Below, piece after piece: positions 13,028 to 23,700 of a stretch of DNA of 64,000 bases. Made by a program: the position numbers and the translations under genes. This DNA comes from Rhynchonema sp. JSB1_4 (taxonomy: Eukaryota; Nematoda; Chromadorea; Monhysterida; Xyalidae): NCBI GenBank assembly GCA_030248065.1, contig JASAMV010000221.1:1-64000 (forward strand), given 5' to 3'. Position 1 is the first letter of the stretch. The number at the start of each line of letters is the position of its first letter. The notes under the pieces were generated by a model. The model made no database searches. It saw only the letters and a list, made by a program, of their open reading frames with translations, and was not told where the DNA came from.

Positions 13028-14727
13028 ATGATGAGCAGCGCGTCCTGTTCTGGGCCTTCATATGTGGTCGTCGTACCACCACCTCGTGAAAAGCCTACAA
13101 TTCAGAAGCGGATTTACCGACTTGGAGGTTTTGTTAATCTGAGAGAGCTTTGTGATCGATTAGATGAACTGAATTTGACCGATCATGCATTGAAGACTGG
13201 CATGGATATGCAGGTGGGCTGTGTGATGTTTCAAATGCACAATGGAGGAGATAAAAACCTTGATGAAACATCAGACACAATGGGGGCGTGTGTTGAACGA
13301 GGTTTTGAACTGGTTTGCGATGAACGAGAACACCGACATCAACGATGCTGAGCAGCAGCAGTACATTGATGTGCGCGTGCTCAAGAGTGGCACCGTCGTG
13401 CCCATCAAGCAACAGTTCGTTTGCACCAACGCTTTCGTGAGTGGTCGCAGTTTTTCTCATTTTGTTCTTCAGCCACCTGTAAATTGTTGGTCAAAGCCCT
13501 AGGCTGTGAGCAGATAAACGCGGAATGGCAGATTTCTGCATTCCGCATTCCGCGTTTATCTGCTAACCTTTGCGGAATTCTGCATTTCTGCAAGTAAATT
13601 TATGCTTTTGGTCAAACCTCTCAGTTGCTGTTTGCGTTAACACGCAACATTTTGAGGTCAGCATGCTGGAAGTTGTCATCGTCACCCAAGCACGCACCGT
13701 TCCGCAAAGGTTAGCAGATAAACGCGGAATGCGGAATACAGAAATCTGCCATTCCGCGTTTATCTGCTAACCAATTTCCGCATTCCGCGTTTATCTGCTC
13801 ACAGCCCTATGGAAAATACGGAACCCAGTTGATGTTGGTCCCAGCGGATCCAGCTTCGGCCAAGGGGGGGGCCAAATCCCAAAAGTCATTTTTATCTAAT
13901 AGTGCATGTTTGATTTTTCATAAAATCGTATTTATCCAGTGCTTGTTTATAATTGGGCGATTTTAATATGAGCATGCGCGCACAGCTCGGAAAAACTTTG
14001 CCCTTTCTGCAGGCCAAATTTCATGAAAATGGGTGTGTCTGACACGCGAAGCGCGCGATTTTTGGACCTTTGAACTGTAATAGAGCGCAAATCCTGCGAT
14101 TTAGGGGTCCGTTTTCCTTCTTCTCTCCGAAATGATGACCCATTCAGTGGCCAGTTTGACCAAAAGGGGCCTAGGCCCCTATGGCCCCTTGATCCGCTCG
14201 TGTCCTCTGTGTTCCGCTCGTTATCGTTATGACTGTGTGTGACCTGCTGTGCCCTGGTTCAAGACGATTTACAATTATTCACTGATCACACCAGTCTACA
14301 ATGACGCTGTATCCACTCAAAGTCTTTGCAGTGCTGGAACGCATGGACGTGTGTGCGTTGTGCGTTGCCATTCAAATGGTCAATCGATGCGCAATGCGAG
14401 ACTGGTTATCGATTGACATTGATTGTGGATGAAGTGTATCAAGATTGCAAGTATTGCCACACGGTGGTGAAAGGCACTGACTACGCCGAACAGATCACAC
14501 TGGTTGGGAATTGATTTGTGCCGCACAAACTGAATGCAACATGAATCTGCCAAATTCAGGCGGCAATCGAAATGATTTACGTAATCTGCAACGCCGAACA
14601 TCAGATGGGCTACACATTCGACGACAATATCATTGCGACTATTCGCAATCGCCCACGGTTCAAATATCGTGAACAAGTGAGCACCAAGAAAATATATAAG
14701 GAAAGAAGAAAGTTGATCATGTTTTAG
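13028..14727 (+). CDS. 3CxxC-type zinc-binding protein, paralogue 3
   Basis: Four exons join in frame (13028-13213, 13275-13436, 14332-14502, 14560-14727) to give 228 codons plus stop. The ATG at 13028 is followed at once by a second ATG codon and there is no signal peptide. Exon 3 contains CVRC and CKYC, matching CNRC/CHQC of the other paralogues. Exon 2 ends in FVC. Exon 4 (AAIEMIYVI..) aligns with AALELVTVI.. at 8642. The length suggests one compact domain. Intron 1 is only 61 bases and carries an inverted pair of the TGATGTTTCA word. Intron 2 holds the MITE at 13500-13806. Joining exon 2 to exon 3 gives a C-x4-C spacing instead of CxxC, which could mean a slightly different splice site or real divergence. 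Cellular role unknown. Confidence 0.65.
13214..13274 (+). other. 61-base intron ending in the 10-base word
   Basis: The donor GTGGGC follows CAG at 13213. TGATGTTTCA starts at 13224, ten bases into the intron. TGAAACATCA occupies 13264-13273 and is followed by the final G at 13274, so the word supplies the acceptor CAG. Reading phase is kept on both sides. Confidence 0.6.
13500..13806. mobile_element. MITE-like element, family 1 copy b
   Basis: Nearly the same as 6233-6545: ends TAGGCTGTGAGCAGATAAAC and complement, internal CGCGGAATG palindromes and the shared core (TTGCTGTTTGCGTTAACACG). It sits within intron 2 of 3CxxC paralogue 3. Confidence 0.85.
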
Positions 14728-15313
14728 CCAATTTAGCTCATTTATGCATTTGTTTAGGATGATTAATATTTTGTCATTGAATTTTTGACGTTAGTGATGA
14801 CGTTTTGAGATTGCAAATTTGTGTTATTGTTTTTTACAATACTCAGCCACATCACGCTCGTTTAAATGTCTTTCATCAACACCATGTTGCGAAATGCATG
14901 TTCTATGCACACAATAAAAATATACGTACATAAAGTAAACACAATTTAGTTAATCCAAAATCCCCTCTCCTGTTCTCGTTTCAACTTTTCTTCCGATGTT
15001 TTCAACATTATTTCGCAACACGACCGCCTGCACGCAGACAGCAGATCGTTTGATGTGCGACATTGATCGTTGTGTGAAACATCACTGGCCGTTAGATTGG
15101 CAAAACGGTAGATGCAGTTGGACTCGGCGTTGTAGAAACGTTTGCATGATAGGTCTGAGAAAGAAACTACTCGGTATTGACTGACTACAATGCATTGTTT
15201 AATGCTGTACTATATGGATACCGGAATTTTGACCGTAACCCAAACGTATGCACCAAATGATCTTGCACACCATGTCACTATCGGCGAAATCGCTCACCCC
15301 CAAACACACTCAC
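14728..15313. other. Convergent spacer
   Basis: This lies between the plus-strand 3CxxC gene and the minus-strand Reeler-Kunitz gene. A Cys-containing open stretch at 14996-15184 has CxxxxC pairs that faintly recall the 3CxxC genes but no usable splice context. One exact TGAAACATCA lies at 15075-15084. The last exon of the Kunitz gene may also be here. Confidence 0.4.
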
Positions 15314-18300
15314 CGATACAAGCACTTTTGCAATCATCCTCCGAATCGAATCGATTTTCATTTCCATCACATCCGAGAAAGTCGAACCTCACACATTTGC
15401 CATTGTGAAACGTCCATTTCTCACCGGCGAATGGTTTGCAATAGTGACCGATACGACCAGGCTCATGGTGGCATTTGTCTGGAAAGTAAAAAAATGAAAA
15501 TAATGATGATTGAATAACGCGCATATTCACTGGTTCTGTGTTCGATTACTGCGGGTAGAATCACCGGCTATTTGTCGTGAGCATCAACTGCACAAATATT
15601 ACAGTGCACCTTCTTTATGGTGGACCACTTTGTCTTGAAAATAGATGTTTGTGAACCGTCTTCCGGCGTGAATATTCTTTTTGTGACGACCACAAACGAC
15701 AAGTCTCAATCATCAGTGTGAAGATAGGAGTCCAAAACTAACTGATCTCCTCCCGCCAGTAGTTCTGCACGTTATCGTCGTTCACAAACTGGTCCCGCTG
15801 CGTGAAACATCTAGTCTCACACTCGATCACAGATTTGAAATTGTTCTCATTGCCCTTGCAACTGTACCAAATGTGCTGACATTGCGCTGACGAGGCGTTG
15901 TACCAGTAGCGAACCTGGGACAACAAACTGTTTCAGATGGGTACGTATTGCTACCGTAACCTTGGCTCAAGTGACAACGATGACTTTTTGTTTTTTGATT
16001 CCTTAACAATTTCGGACAAAATGTTTTGAGCACTTGGATCCTGCCACGCTGTCTGCCAGTCAGACAAGTGAAAGGCGGACAAAACATTCTTTTGGTACCC
16101 ACGCCGCCTACATAAATATTTCTTGAGTATTTCCAGTTTTGTAATGGCTACGTAGGCGGCGCAGCAGCACACTGAGCGCTCGGCAATGGATGAGCCATCG
16201 TGATTTGACTGCAGGGGTAAGGGACGTTCCAAAATAGGGACCATATCAACGGCAATGAGCAAACTGTGCGGGCAGTCTATTGTTTTTTCCTGCCTAACCT
16301 GCCATTTATCCTGTTCACAATAGTGTTTGTTGAGCACTGGCAATCGGCATATGCTGTCATCCGTGCTCAGTCGTTCAGTACCGCTTGATACAACGGCGGC
16401 ATTCGGTGTTTCAGCTGGTGATTGCACGTCGATGTTTGGTTGTTGGGGACGAAGTGACGCGCAGTCGACACGCGGCTGACGGCAGGGTACAATCGTTGGC
16501 GAACGCACCGACTGCACCCAGAAACGACTATAGTCTTGTACGATTGATGCCCTGAATGAAGACTGCGCAGGAACATGAACACCACGCGGTTTCATACAGT
16601 TATGTTCAAGTCCAACCATCAACGACATCAAATGTTGTGATCGGATCAGATGGTGCTGTCTTGGTCACGACTTTTAAGGCCTAACTATACTTCGTTCTCT
16701 CAGAGAACAAAGAACAAATTCTCGCGCGCTGATTGGTCCACGTCTGTTCAACAGCCAATCAGCGCGGGAGAATTTGTTCTTTGTTCTCTGAGAGAACGAA
16801 GTATAGTTAGGCCTTAAACAATAATCTATATCAAGAGATCGATTTCTCTCTCACTAAATTGTGGACATGAATCAGGTATACCAGACACTGTAATATTTGT
16901 CACGTGAGCTATTTTTGAAACCAACTTGGATCTGAGTGAAACTACCCCTACAAGAACAACAGTACTCAACTGATTCTAAGCTGGCTGCAGAAAGCTAGTA
17001 CCTGTAGCTAATGTAACAACTATTCTCGTTGGCTCTCGGAAATTTGTTAGAATAGCCCGAGAACGATGACCAAAACTGAGAAATGCTCAGTGAATAAGGA
17101 AGATGTTCAACATGGTTCACCCTTCCCATGAGGATGTTTCACGTGTGAAGCAGACTCACACGAACTGCACAGGCACGTTGACGTCATCATCAACCATCAC
17201 CCATTGAGTTTCGATCTGCTCCTTCTTGTCGTTGTACGTATGTGTGATCGCGCTCTTGTCACCTGATGTTTGAACAGAGGTCGCTAGTTTCAGACTACAT
17301 TGTATATTCTTGGCTATTCTTGCAGAATGAAAACGTTTCAACTTGGGTCTTTTTCTAATGTCGTCGGTTCAAGTCACAGTAATGGGCTACGTGAAAAGCA
17401 TAGCGTCCATCACGGATTCAGAATGGAAGCGAAGCCCCAAACGAGCGCAGAAATGAAAACGAGTGCATGGTGCTCGTTACAAAAGGGTTTAGCGTAGGCT
17501 TGCGTTTGCGCTTGCTCCACTTATATGTCCGTTGACGCCCTTAGAATAAGCCCAAATTTTTAAAGCTTGAGGCATTCGTACAATACCTTCACACATGAAC
17601 TTCCAATCAACATGTGAGCCGTAGAAGATGCCCTCGCGCTTGACTTGTCCGCCTTGGACACACTGCGAACGAGCTTGCAGAATAAAACCTTTGAAGTTGC
17701 GATAGCGCCGATGGTGCAGGGTGACTGAACGGCAACTTGGTTGTTGGTGGAGAGTTGTTTTGTGGTTTTGAGACTGTTAAAACAATCGTTCAGGAATGCA
17801 AAGGCTAACTTATGCTCGGCGAAACTGTTTTGCACATAGACTACCGGAGTTTTCCACTTAAAGCCCCCCCCCCGAATAGAGCCCTCGGGGGCTCTAAGTG
17901 GAAAATTTTCCACTTAAAGCCCCCGGGGGCTCTAATTGGATTTATTTTTTTACGGACCATTGATTTTACATCGAACAGTAAACTTGCCAAAATAGTTCAA
18001 ACTAGTGTAAGAATGACCAAAATACCGCATTTTTCTGTTGTTTTACCAACGTTTTGCCACATTTAGATGAAGATCCTCACAATCAGGTTGAAATATGGTA
18101 TCAGAATGTCGAAATGCTGGCCTAAAGTGTCCCTACTGACAACGATGAAAGCACCCAGTTTTCCGCTTAAAGCCCCCGAGGGCTGTAAGTGGAAACGTTT
18201 CCACTTAAAGCCCCCGGGGGCTCTAATTGGATTTTTTCTTTCTGGTCGGAGGGTCCATTTTCCACCAATTTCCGCATAGAGCCCCCGGGGCTTTAAGTGG

Positions 18301-19089
18301 AAAACTCCGGTAGGTAGTCACATTGATGTGATGTGACTTGGTAGACCGATCGCATTGATGTGATCGGATGTGACCGTCCGCTTACGTCTCCAGGGTGGCA
18401 AATTTGGCTTCTCCCATCTGTGGGTGTTCTCAATGATGTTTCAAATGTTTTACTGTTGACTACGCGGGAAATCCGTTTTTGAATCTGTCTAATTCTTTGT
18501 CACATCCCGTAATGTGATCTGATCTGACTTGCCCACCAACAGAGGCTGTAACCAGGAGTTGCGTTATTGTTACAGCATAACATTGTTTTTATGCGCCCCT
18601 GCTTATAACATCATGGGCATGTAGCAGAAATACATAGGTGTATCATACAAAAACAATCATAAGGCCGCACGTGCGACAGTTGTTTGTGGGCAAGACAGAT
18701 CCGATTGGATCACATCACGGGATGTGACTATACCTATTCACATCACATCGATGTGACTCCGTAGTCACATCCGATCACGTTGATGTGATCTGACTACTTA
18801 TAGTCCGATCACCAAGTTTGATATCGACCGATGTCCAGATTATAAGCGAATGCAATCCCCGTGAAACATCAACCGCCCAATGCCTGCGCACTGAACACTT
18901 ACTTTTGATGGGCACGCCCGTTTGGTAGCACCAGTTCGAGACCTCGATTTGGAACGGTGGTTTATCCGTTGAGCCTCCTGTGTGTTCAGGTATCATCGTG
19001 TCTATGACGCTGCAGGGTGCACCGTCTGGTTTGGACACCACAATTGCGACATTGAGACTCACGGTTACAACTAGGAGTGCTAAGTGCAT
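15314..19089 (-). CDS. Secreted Reeler-Cys-rich-Kunitz protein (3' end not resolved)
   Basis: Exon 1 (18903-19089) encodes a signal peptide ([19 protein letters not shown]) and the start of a Reeler domain ([17 protein letters not shown]). Exon 2 (17587-17724) has FKGFILQAR, exon 3 (17160-17262) has [11 protein letters not shown], and exon 4 (from 16551) has [11 protein letters not shown]. All are standard Reeler landmarks in order, and phases agree across the three junctions. Exon 4 continues into a Cys-rich segment that may be lustrin-like (SETVCCP near 15935). Exon 15743-15914 is the C-terminal half of a Kunitz domain (GNENNF, C-x3-C). Exon 15314-15478 is a full six-Cys Kunitz domain. The join between the Cys-rich part and the half Kunitz is unclear: either a 38-40 base intron or a frame break. 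Likely an extracellular protein; protease inhibition is inferred from family only. Confidence 0.6.
16678..16813. mobile_element. 136-bp MITE with TTAA target duplication
   Basis: Perfect or near-perfect inverted arms of about 60 bases start with GGCCTAACTATACTTCGTTC. TTAA flanks both sides (16674-16677 and 16814-16817), as for piggyBac-type insertions. The core is about 15-20 bases. It lies in the intron before exon 4 of the Reeler gene. Confidence 0.85.
17841..18313. mobile_element. 473-bp inverted-repeat element with internal GGGGGCT repeats
   Basis: The ends are CTACCGGAGTTTTCCACTTA and its complement. Inside, the unit CCACTTAAAGCCCC / GGGGCTCTAA.TGG recurs at about 17856, 17890, 17910, 18165, 18200 and 18285 in alternating orientation, so the element is a nest of palindromes. 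It lies in intron 1 of the Reeler-Kunitz gene. Confidence 0.8.
18318..18812. repeat. Dispersed CACATCGATGTGA / GATCACATTGATGTGATC palindromes
   Basis: Clusters at 18318-18375 and 18700-18812 contain repeated near-palindromic words built on GATCxCATTGATGTGATC. Similar clusters are at about 7735-7810 and 61690-61765, sometimes ending in AAGTTTGATATC. They look like fragments of one dispersed palindromic repeat family. Confidence 0.6.
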
Positions 19090-20054
19090 TGTTGAAGCAG
19101 CCTGGTGATTTGGTGATTTTCTCCTTTTTTGCTCTAAATTTCACAAAAACATTGAATTTCTTGCCTGTTTAGGGTGCAACAAATGACGCTTTGATTACAG
19201 CTGATAATAATGATAACGTAAGTAAAACGGGTGCTTACGCTTCCGGGTGTAAAACCAGTTGTTGTGTGTTTTTTTATTAATGTGTCAAACTACATTAGTG
19301 TACACGTTGAAAAACATTGAAAAACACCTTGAACTGTGTGTAGCACTTTAAAAACATGTTGCTCTTTCAACAAATCGGTAATCAAAGTGTTTGACGAAAA
19401 AAGAAGTTTTACAACAATGTTTTTTCATTTGTCATGAAAATAGAGCACAGTTTCTAAGCTTCTAGAAGTACAATATGAAGTTACGCAGAAAACCTGTGAC
19501 ATCTATCCTTTGTATTTTGTCGCATAAAACACAGCTTGGCGAAGTGCACTCCCGGGGGTAGCGCATGCGTTTCACAAGGAATGTAGAAATGTGTGGCTGT
19601 CGCATTGCCTGTACCGTTTTCTGGCAAAGTTTTTTTCACGCTTATTTACGCACACTAAAGTTTTTGTGATTATAACAATTAAACAAGAATGTGGCCGTGG
19701 CTGCGGACATGTGTTGCATGTTGTGCAGCACATTGTGCAAGTCTTGCGTTCCAAGCGTTATCCAAATTCAGTAAATTCGTAACAAATTTCAACTTTTAAA
19801 TTTCAACTGAGAAGGTTCGGGCTTTCAGCACTTGGTCACAGTGTGGTCGTGGAATACAAGCAGAAAGCGCAAACCAAGCTCAATCTGGCTGTGTTCATGG
19901 GTGGGTATGACTCAAGCACGTAACATTCTGACAATACAGACAATGCCAATTTCGGGAGAAACTTTTCGCTGAACCCGGTAGGATGCAGGCTGGTCCGGAC
20001 AACCCAATTTCGAGCCTTTGCTTAGGCTTTTTTTCGGGCTTCGGCTTCGGTTTG

Positions 20055-20070
20055 GGCTTAGGCTTAGGTT
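20055..20070. repeat. Interstitial TTAGGC telomere-type repeats
   Basis: GGCTTAGGCTTAGG at this position contains two tandem TTAGGC units, within a longer degenerate GGCTTCGGCTT.GGGCTTAGG run. Similar blocks are at 27241-27267 and 36919-36940. TTAGGC is the telomere unit of most nematodes. Confidence 0.7.
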
Positions 20071-20200
20071 CTAGCCTGTGTCAAATGAAACATCAGAGGC
20101 CCGTCAAAGAACTACTGCAGAAATAATCATTGATGTGAAACATTACGCGCGGTCTTTCCAAAACTGCTGCATCCAAGCGGGTACAAACACCAAAAATTTC

Positions 20201-20351
20201 AAACGTGTTGCCTGATCCATAAAGAGCATGCGGCTCGAGCAGTCAGCAAAGTCTCGCAGCATTTAGCACATCTCTTGTGTGTTGAGTAGCTGGCAGTGAC
20301 CGCTAGAACTGATGCACGCATAATGCGGTTTATGGATCAGGCAACGCGTTT
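20201..20351. mobile_element. 151-bp palindromic element
   Basis: The ends AAACGTGTTGCCTGATCCAT and its near complement at 20332-20351 enclose about 110 bases. One end (ATGGATCAGGCAACG) recurs alone near 24427, so it belongs to a dispersed family. Confidence 0.7.
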
Positions 20352-20711
20352 GAAAAGTTTCTTCCACCAGCATTGTCAGCGTATGGGTTTTCTGGTATGG
20401 TCCTCTCATTTGCAAGAATTAAGATTTGTGTGCGCATTTAGGTTCAATAGAGTTTGAATTTAAGCATTTTACTTTCATGTAGAATAATAAGTGATTCGGC
20501 ACATACACATACAGGGGGAATATGAAAATGAACCAACCATGAAATTTTGCGTGCACAAACCAATTTCTTGAGGGCAGGCGAAAGCCTATGTACGTACATA
20601 GGTTAGCGCAAGCTTCATTAAACCACTGCGCTCGCATCAAATCCACTATTATGTAACTCGATAAGAAAAAAGAAACTGATTGGCATCTAAATCAGCTTTC
20701 AACATAAAGAA

Positions 20712-23700
20712 TCACACGTTCGGCCATATGTAGCAGGTGATTCCTTGCGCTATTGCGCCCAAAGGGTGCGTGTTCTGCAACAAAATTAATGTAATGACAT
20801 TGCACGATTCTACATTCTGTTCAATTGTTTGTTTCGATCACAACCAATAGATCACTTACGATCACTCGGTCGCGTTCAACGAGCTCATGCGAATAGAAGT
20901 GATCCCATTGTCCCTTTGACGCGTTGATGCGAACGCGGTACAGGGGCACCGTGGCGCCACAATGATTGGCCAAATGGGGTGGTACACAGTAACCCAGCAC
21001 ACCTTCGTTAGTGTAGCCTGTGGTGCAACGCGTAATCGGTCTTTGTTACAGTTGCGTTTCCACGAGTCATATTTGTGTTTTGTTTTTTGCGTTCGTAATG
21101 AGAAGGTCTGATGATCACCTATTGCACCAACCGGTCGTCCGTAATCTGAAGCAACATTCGTGTTCTAACCAAGACGTGCTGGCTCGCTTGCATCCAAGGT
21201 AAGCATATGGTCGATCTGTGGTACAGGCCCAGAACCCCTGTATAGGGGAACTTTCTCGGGACAGAATGATCCACTATATGTCTTCTTGATTGTTCTGCCA
21301 GGATGGCGCATGACTTCTGGCGCATAACCGAAATTGTAGAGCTCATCTGCAAACGTTGATTGATTTACAGATCGATTAGCGGGACAAGCACTCTCACTCG
21401 ATTTGACTAAAGATCGGTATTCATAGCATCCTCGTAGGACGTTTTTACGCAAAAGTTTAATTCTGAATCGCAGTTCATTTCTCAATGCCCGAAGTCAAAA
21501 AAAACCCCCGTAAAGTGGTCATAATTTGGTCGCACGCCGGCCAATGTGTGCGGAGTCTGGCCACCAGCCAAGTCGGGCACTCACACTCAGTTTGGTCAGT
21601 CGCAAACATGGGGCTCCTCAACAAACATTAGCGTTTAACCGAGGATCCTGAACACCGATTTTCACCCTTATAAGAGTGAGACTGCCGAGTCCCTTCAATT
21701 CATGGATTGGTTGAATTACATTCCACTAACCCCGCACATTTGAGTACATGTGATCACCAGTTGTTTTGCTAGCCAATCGATAGAGCTGTTGAAATTGGGC
21801 TGCAAGAAGAGGACGCAATTTTAAGACCTGGCGGAACGAATCCAATTACTTTACAGACAATCAGACCAGAACAAATGGCAACGAACACGCGCATGCAACA
21901 TTGGTGTTACAGGGTTGAGTCTGCGACGGTGGACATGCAGTCCCTCCACCAGCTGGTTGTCGCGTTACGAGTGGGTGTCGTGTGTGCGTGCCGCCCTCGC
22001 ATGATGACGTACAAGCCGCCCAGGGGTGCCACGAGAATTGACAGTCGGCTGAAGCATGACGTTTCAGTTCGTAGTCAATTACTGTTGGCTTCGAGATGCT
22101 AGTATTCTTAATTTTACACCCCTTTGCGATTCCAGGAACTATACACTGCCCATGGCGAAAACCCTAAATTCGGACCTTAGCCCATGTATTTTGAAGGATG
22201 TTTTCCGCAGGAGAAACACTCATGAGTGTCACACGGTATTGCCTTCATCAAATGCTATCCGGTCACGATTGCTTGTGTTTACGGATGCCAACAACCATTT
22301 ATATGCGGATGATGCTCTGGTTAGTGCGACCACGAAATGTCGTATACCTACATGAGTTCCACTTTTTATGTGGCCCCAGCCAGGAGTCGAACGTTTCCAA
22401 CGAGATCAAAATATCCAACCTCTGCAAGGAACATGTTGATTGCAGCCTTGCTGTTGCCTGGGTGGACAAGGTGTGCCGCCATGAGCACCCTGTGTGTGCA
22501 CATTTGGATCGCGATGTTGTACACCTCCGGTGCACGTTGATGTACAGGGGGACCATGGATGCCATGTGAAGTGGCAATTCACTGAAAACGCGTTGTTCAC
22601 CGTTTTTCTCAAATTTGAGCGCAACTGTGCTTGGCGTGCGGTACCACCGTCCTGTTTCCGTCCTCATGTTCGCATTTAGTCACGGCATAACGGTGATTTT
22701 CCTATATTTAGTTTTTTTGCGACCATTAAACATGAAGTTGTTGGGAAGCTTTTATATACCTATGGATTGCACTGCTCATACTAACGCTCACAAAATCAGT
22801 GAATATTCTCTTGTCGAAAACTTTCATTACAGGATGTGGTCGCGTTTATAAACCAAAATCGATTCTGATGTTTGCAAAACACACACAGGTCAGGTACATA
22901 TGCAATGTCGATGTTTCTATTGTTAAGTTTTAGGAGAATAACCCTTTTTTGCAAATCATGCCAAAAAAACGGGGGAAGTTATGTACCTGGACAAGGAACA
23001 TGGTTGTTGCAGGGGGCAGTTTCCGGTCCCGGACATTTGCTGCCGGCACCCGACGGTTGGCTGATGATGTTAGGGTTGCGGGTTCGAATCCCGCCCGTGC
23101 ATGTTGATGAGCAAGCCTGCCACGGACCCCAATTAAATTCGCATGCGGCTGGAATGGATGTGGTGAATGAATTGTTGTCTATCCTCAGTCACTTCCTTCG
23201 ATATCTAATCAAACATCAAGCAGCCCGTTCGTATAGGAATGGTTTCGGTGATGTTTTACGAGCAGAAAAACTTAATGGAACCCACAGCTGCACAACACTT
23301 CTGCATTGCAGGGTGACGATAGATCGGGAGGACACTCACGCCCTCCATGTTCGGGATATCTCGTAATGAGGGGTTTCTTGATTTTCACCCCTCCTTGGCA
23401 CGTTTTACTGCACGGAGCCCACTCAGCCCAACCGGACACCTCGCAATCAACTGAAACATTTCTGCGCATGTCACTTTCTGGCAGCTGAGTTTTGTGGCTG
23501 GCCCAACGGCGTACTTTTTTGTGTGAACATGCACGTCGTTCTTCCTGAACTGCAAGTTCGATCAAGGTAAAGTTAATTGCCAGCCTCCAAACACTTGGTA
23601 GAATTTGCACCGCTTCGCGTGTGCTCACACAAAAACATTTTTGCGACCCAATTAACTCAGACCCAGAAAGCCTACAAGCCGACCCCAAGTCTTGCTTGGC

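Larger units (their letters stand above)
19090..20711. other. Spacer upstream of the Reeler gene and downstream of PAN-TSP1 copy A
   Basis: No supported exon. It contains TTAGGC-type repeats at about 20053-20072, exact TGAAACATCA at 20086-20095, and the 151-bp palindromic element at 20201-20351. The promoter of the Reeler gene should lie just after 19089; no TATA-like element was convincing. Confidence 0.5.

Noticed and set aside
23080..23110. GGTTCGAATCCCGCC, and the same at 27855, look like the T arm of a tRNA gene
   Set aside because: Both lie inside TSP1 exon 5 (minus-strand GGIRTRN/GGVRTRN coding), with no acceptor stem or anticodon arm at the right distance.
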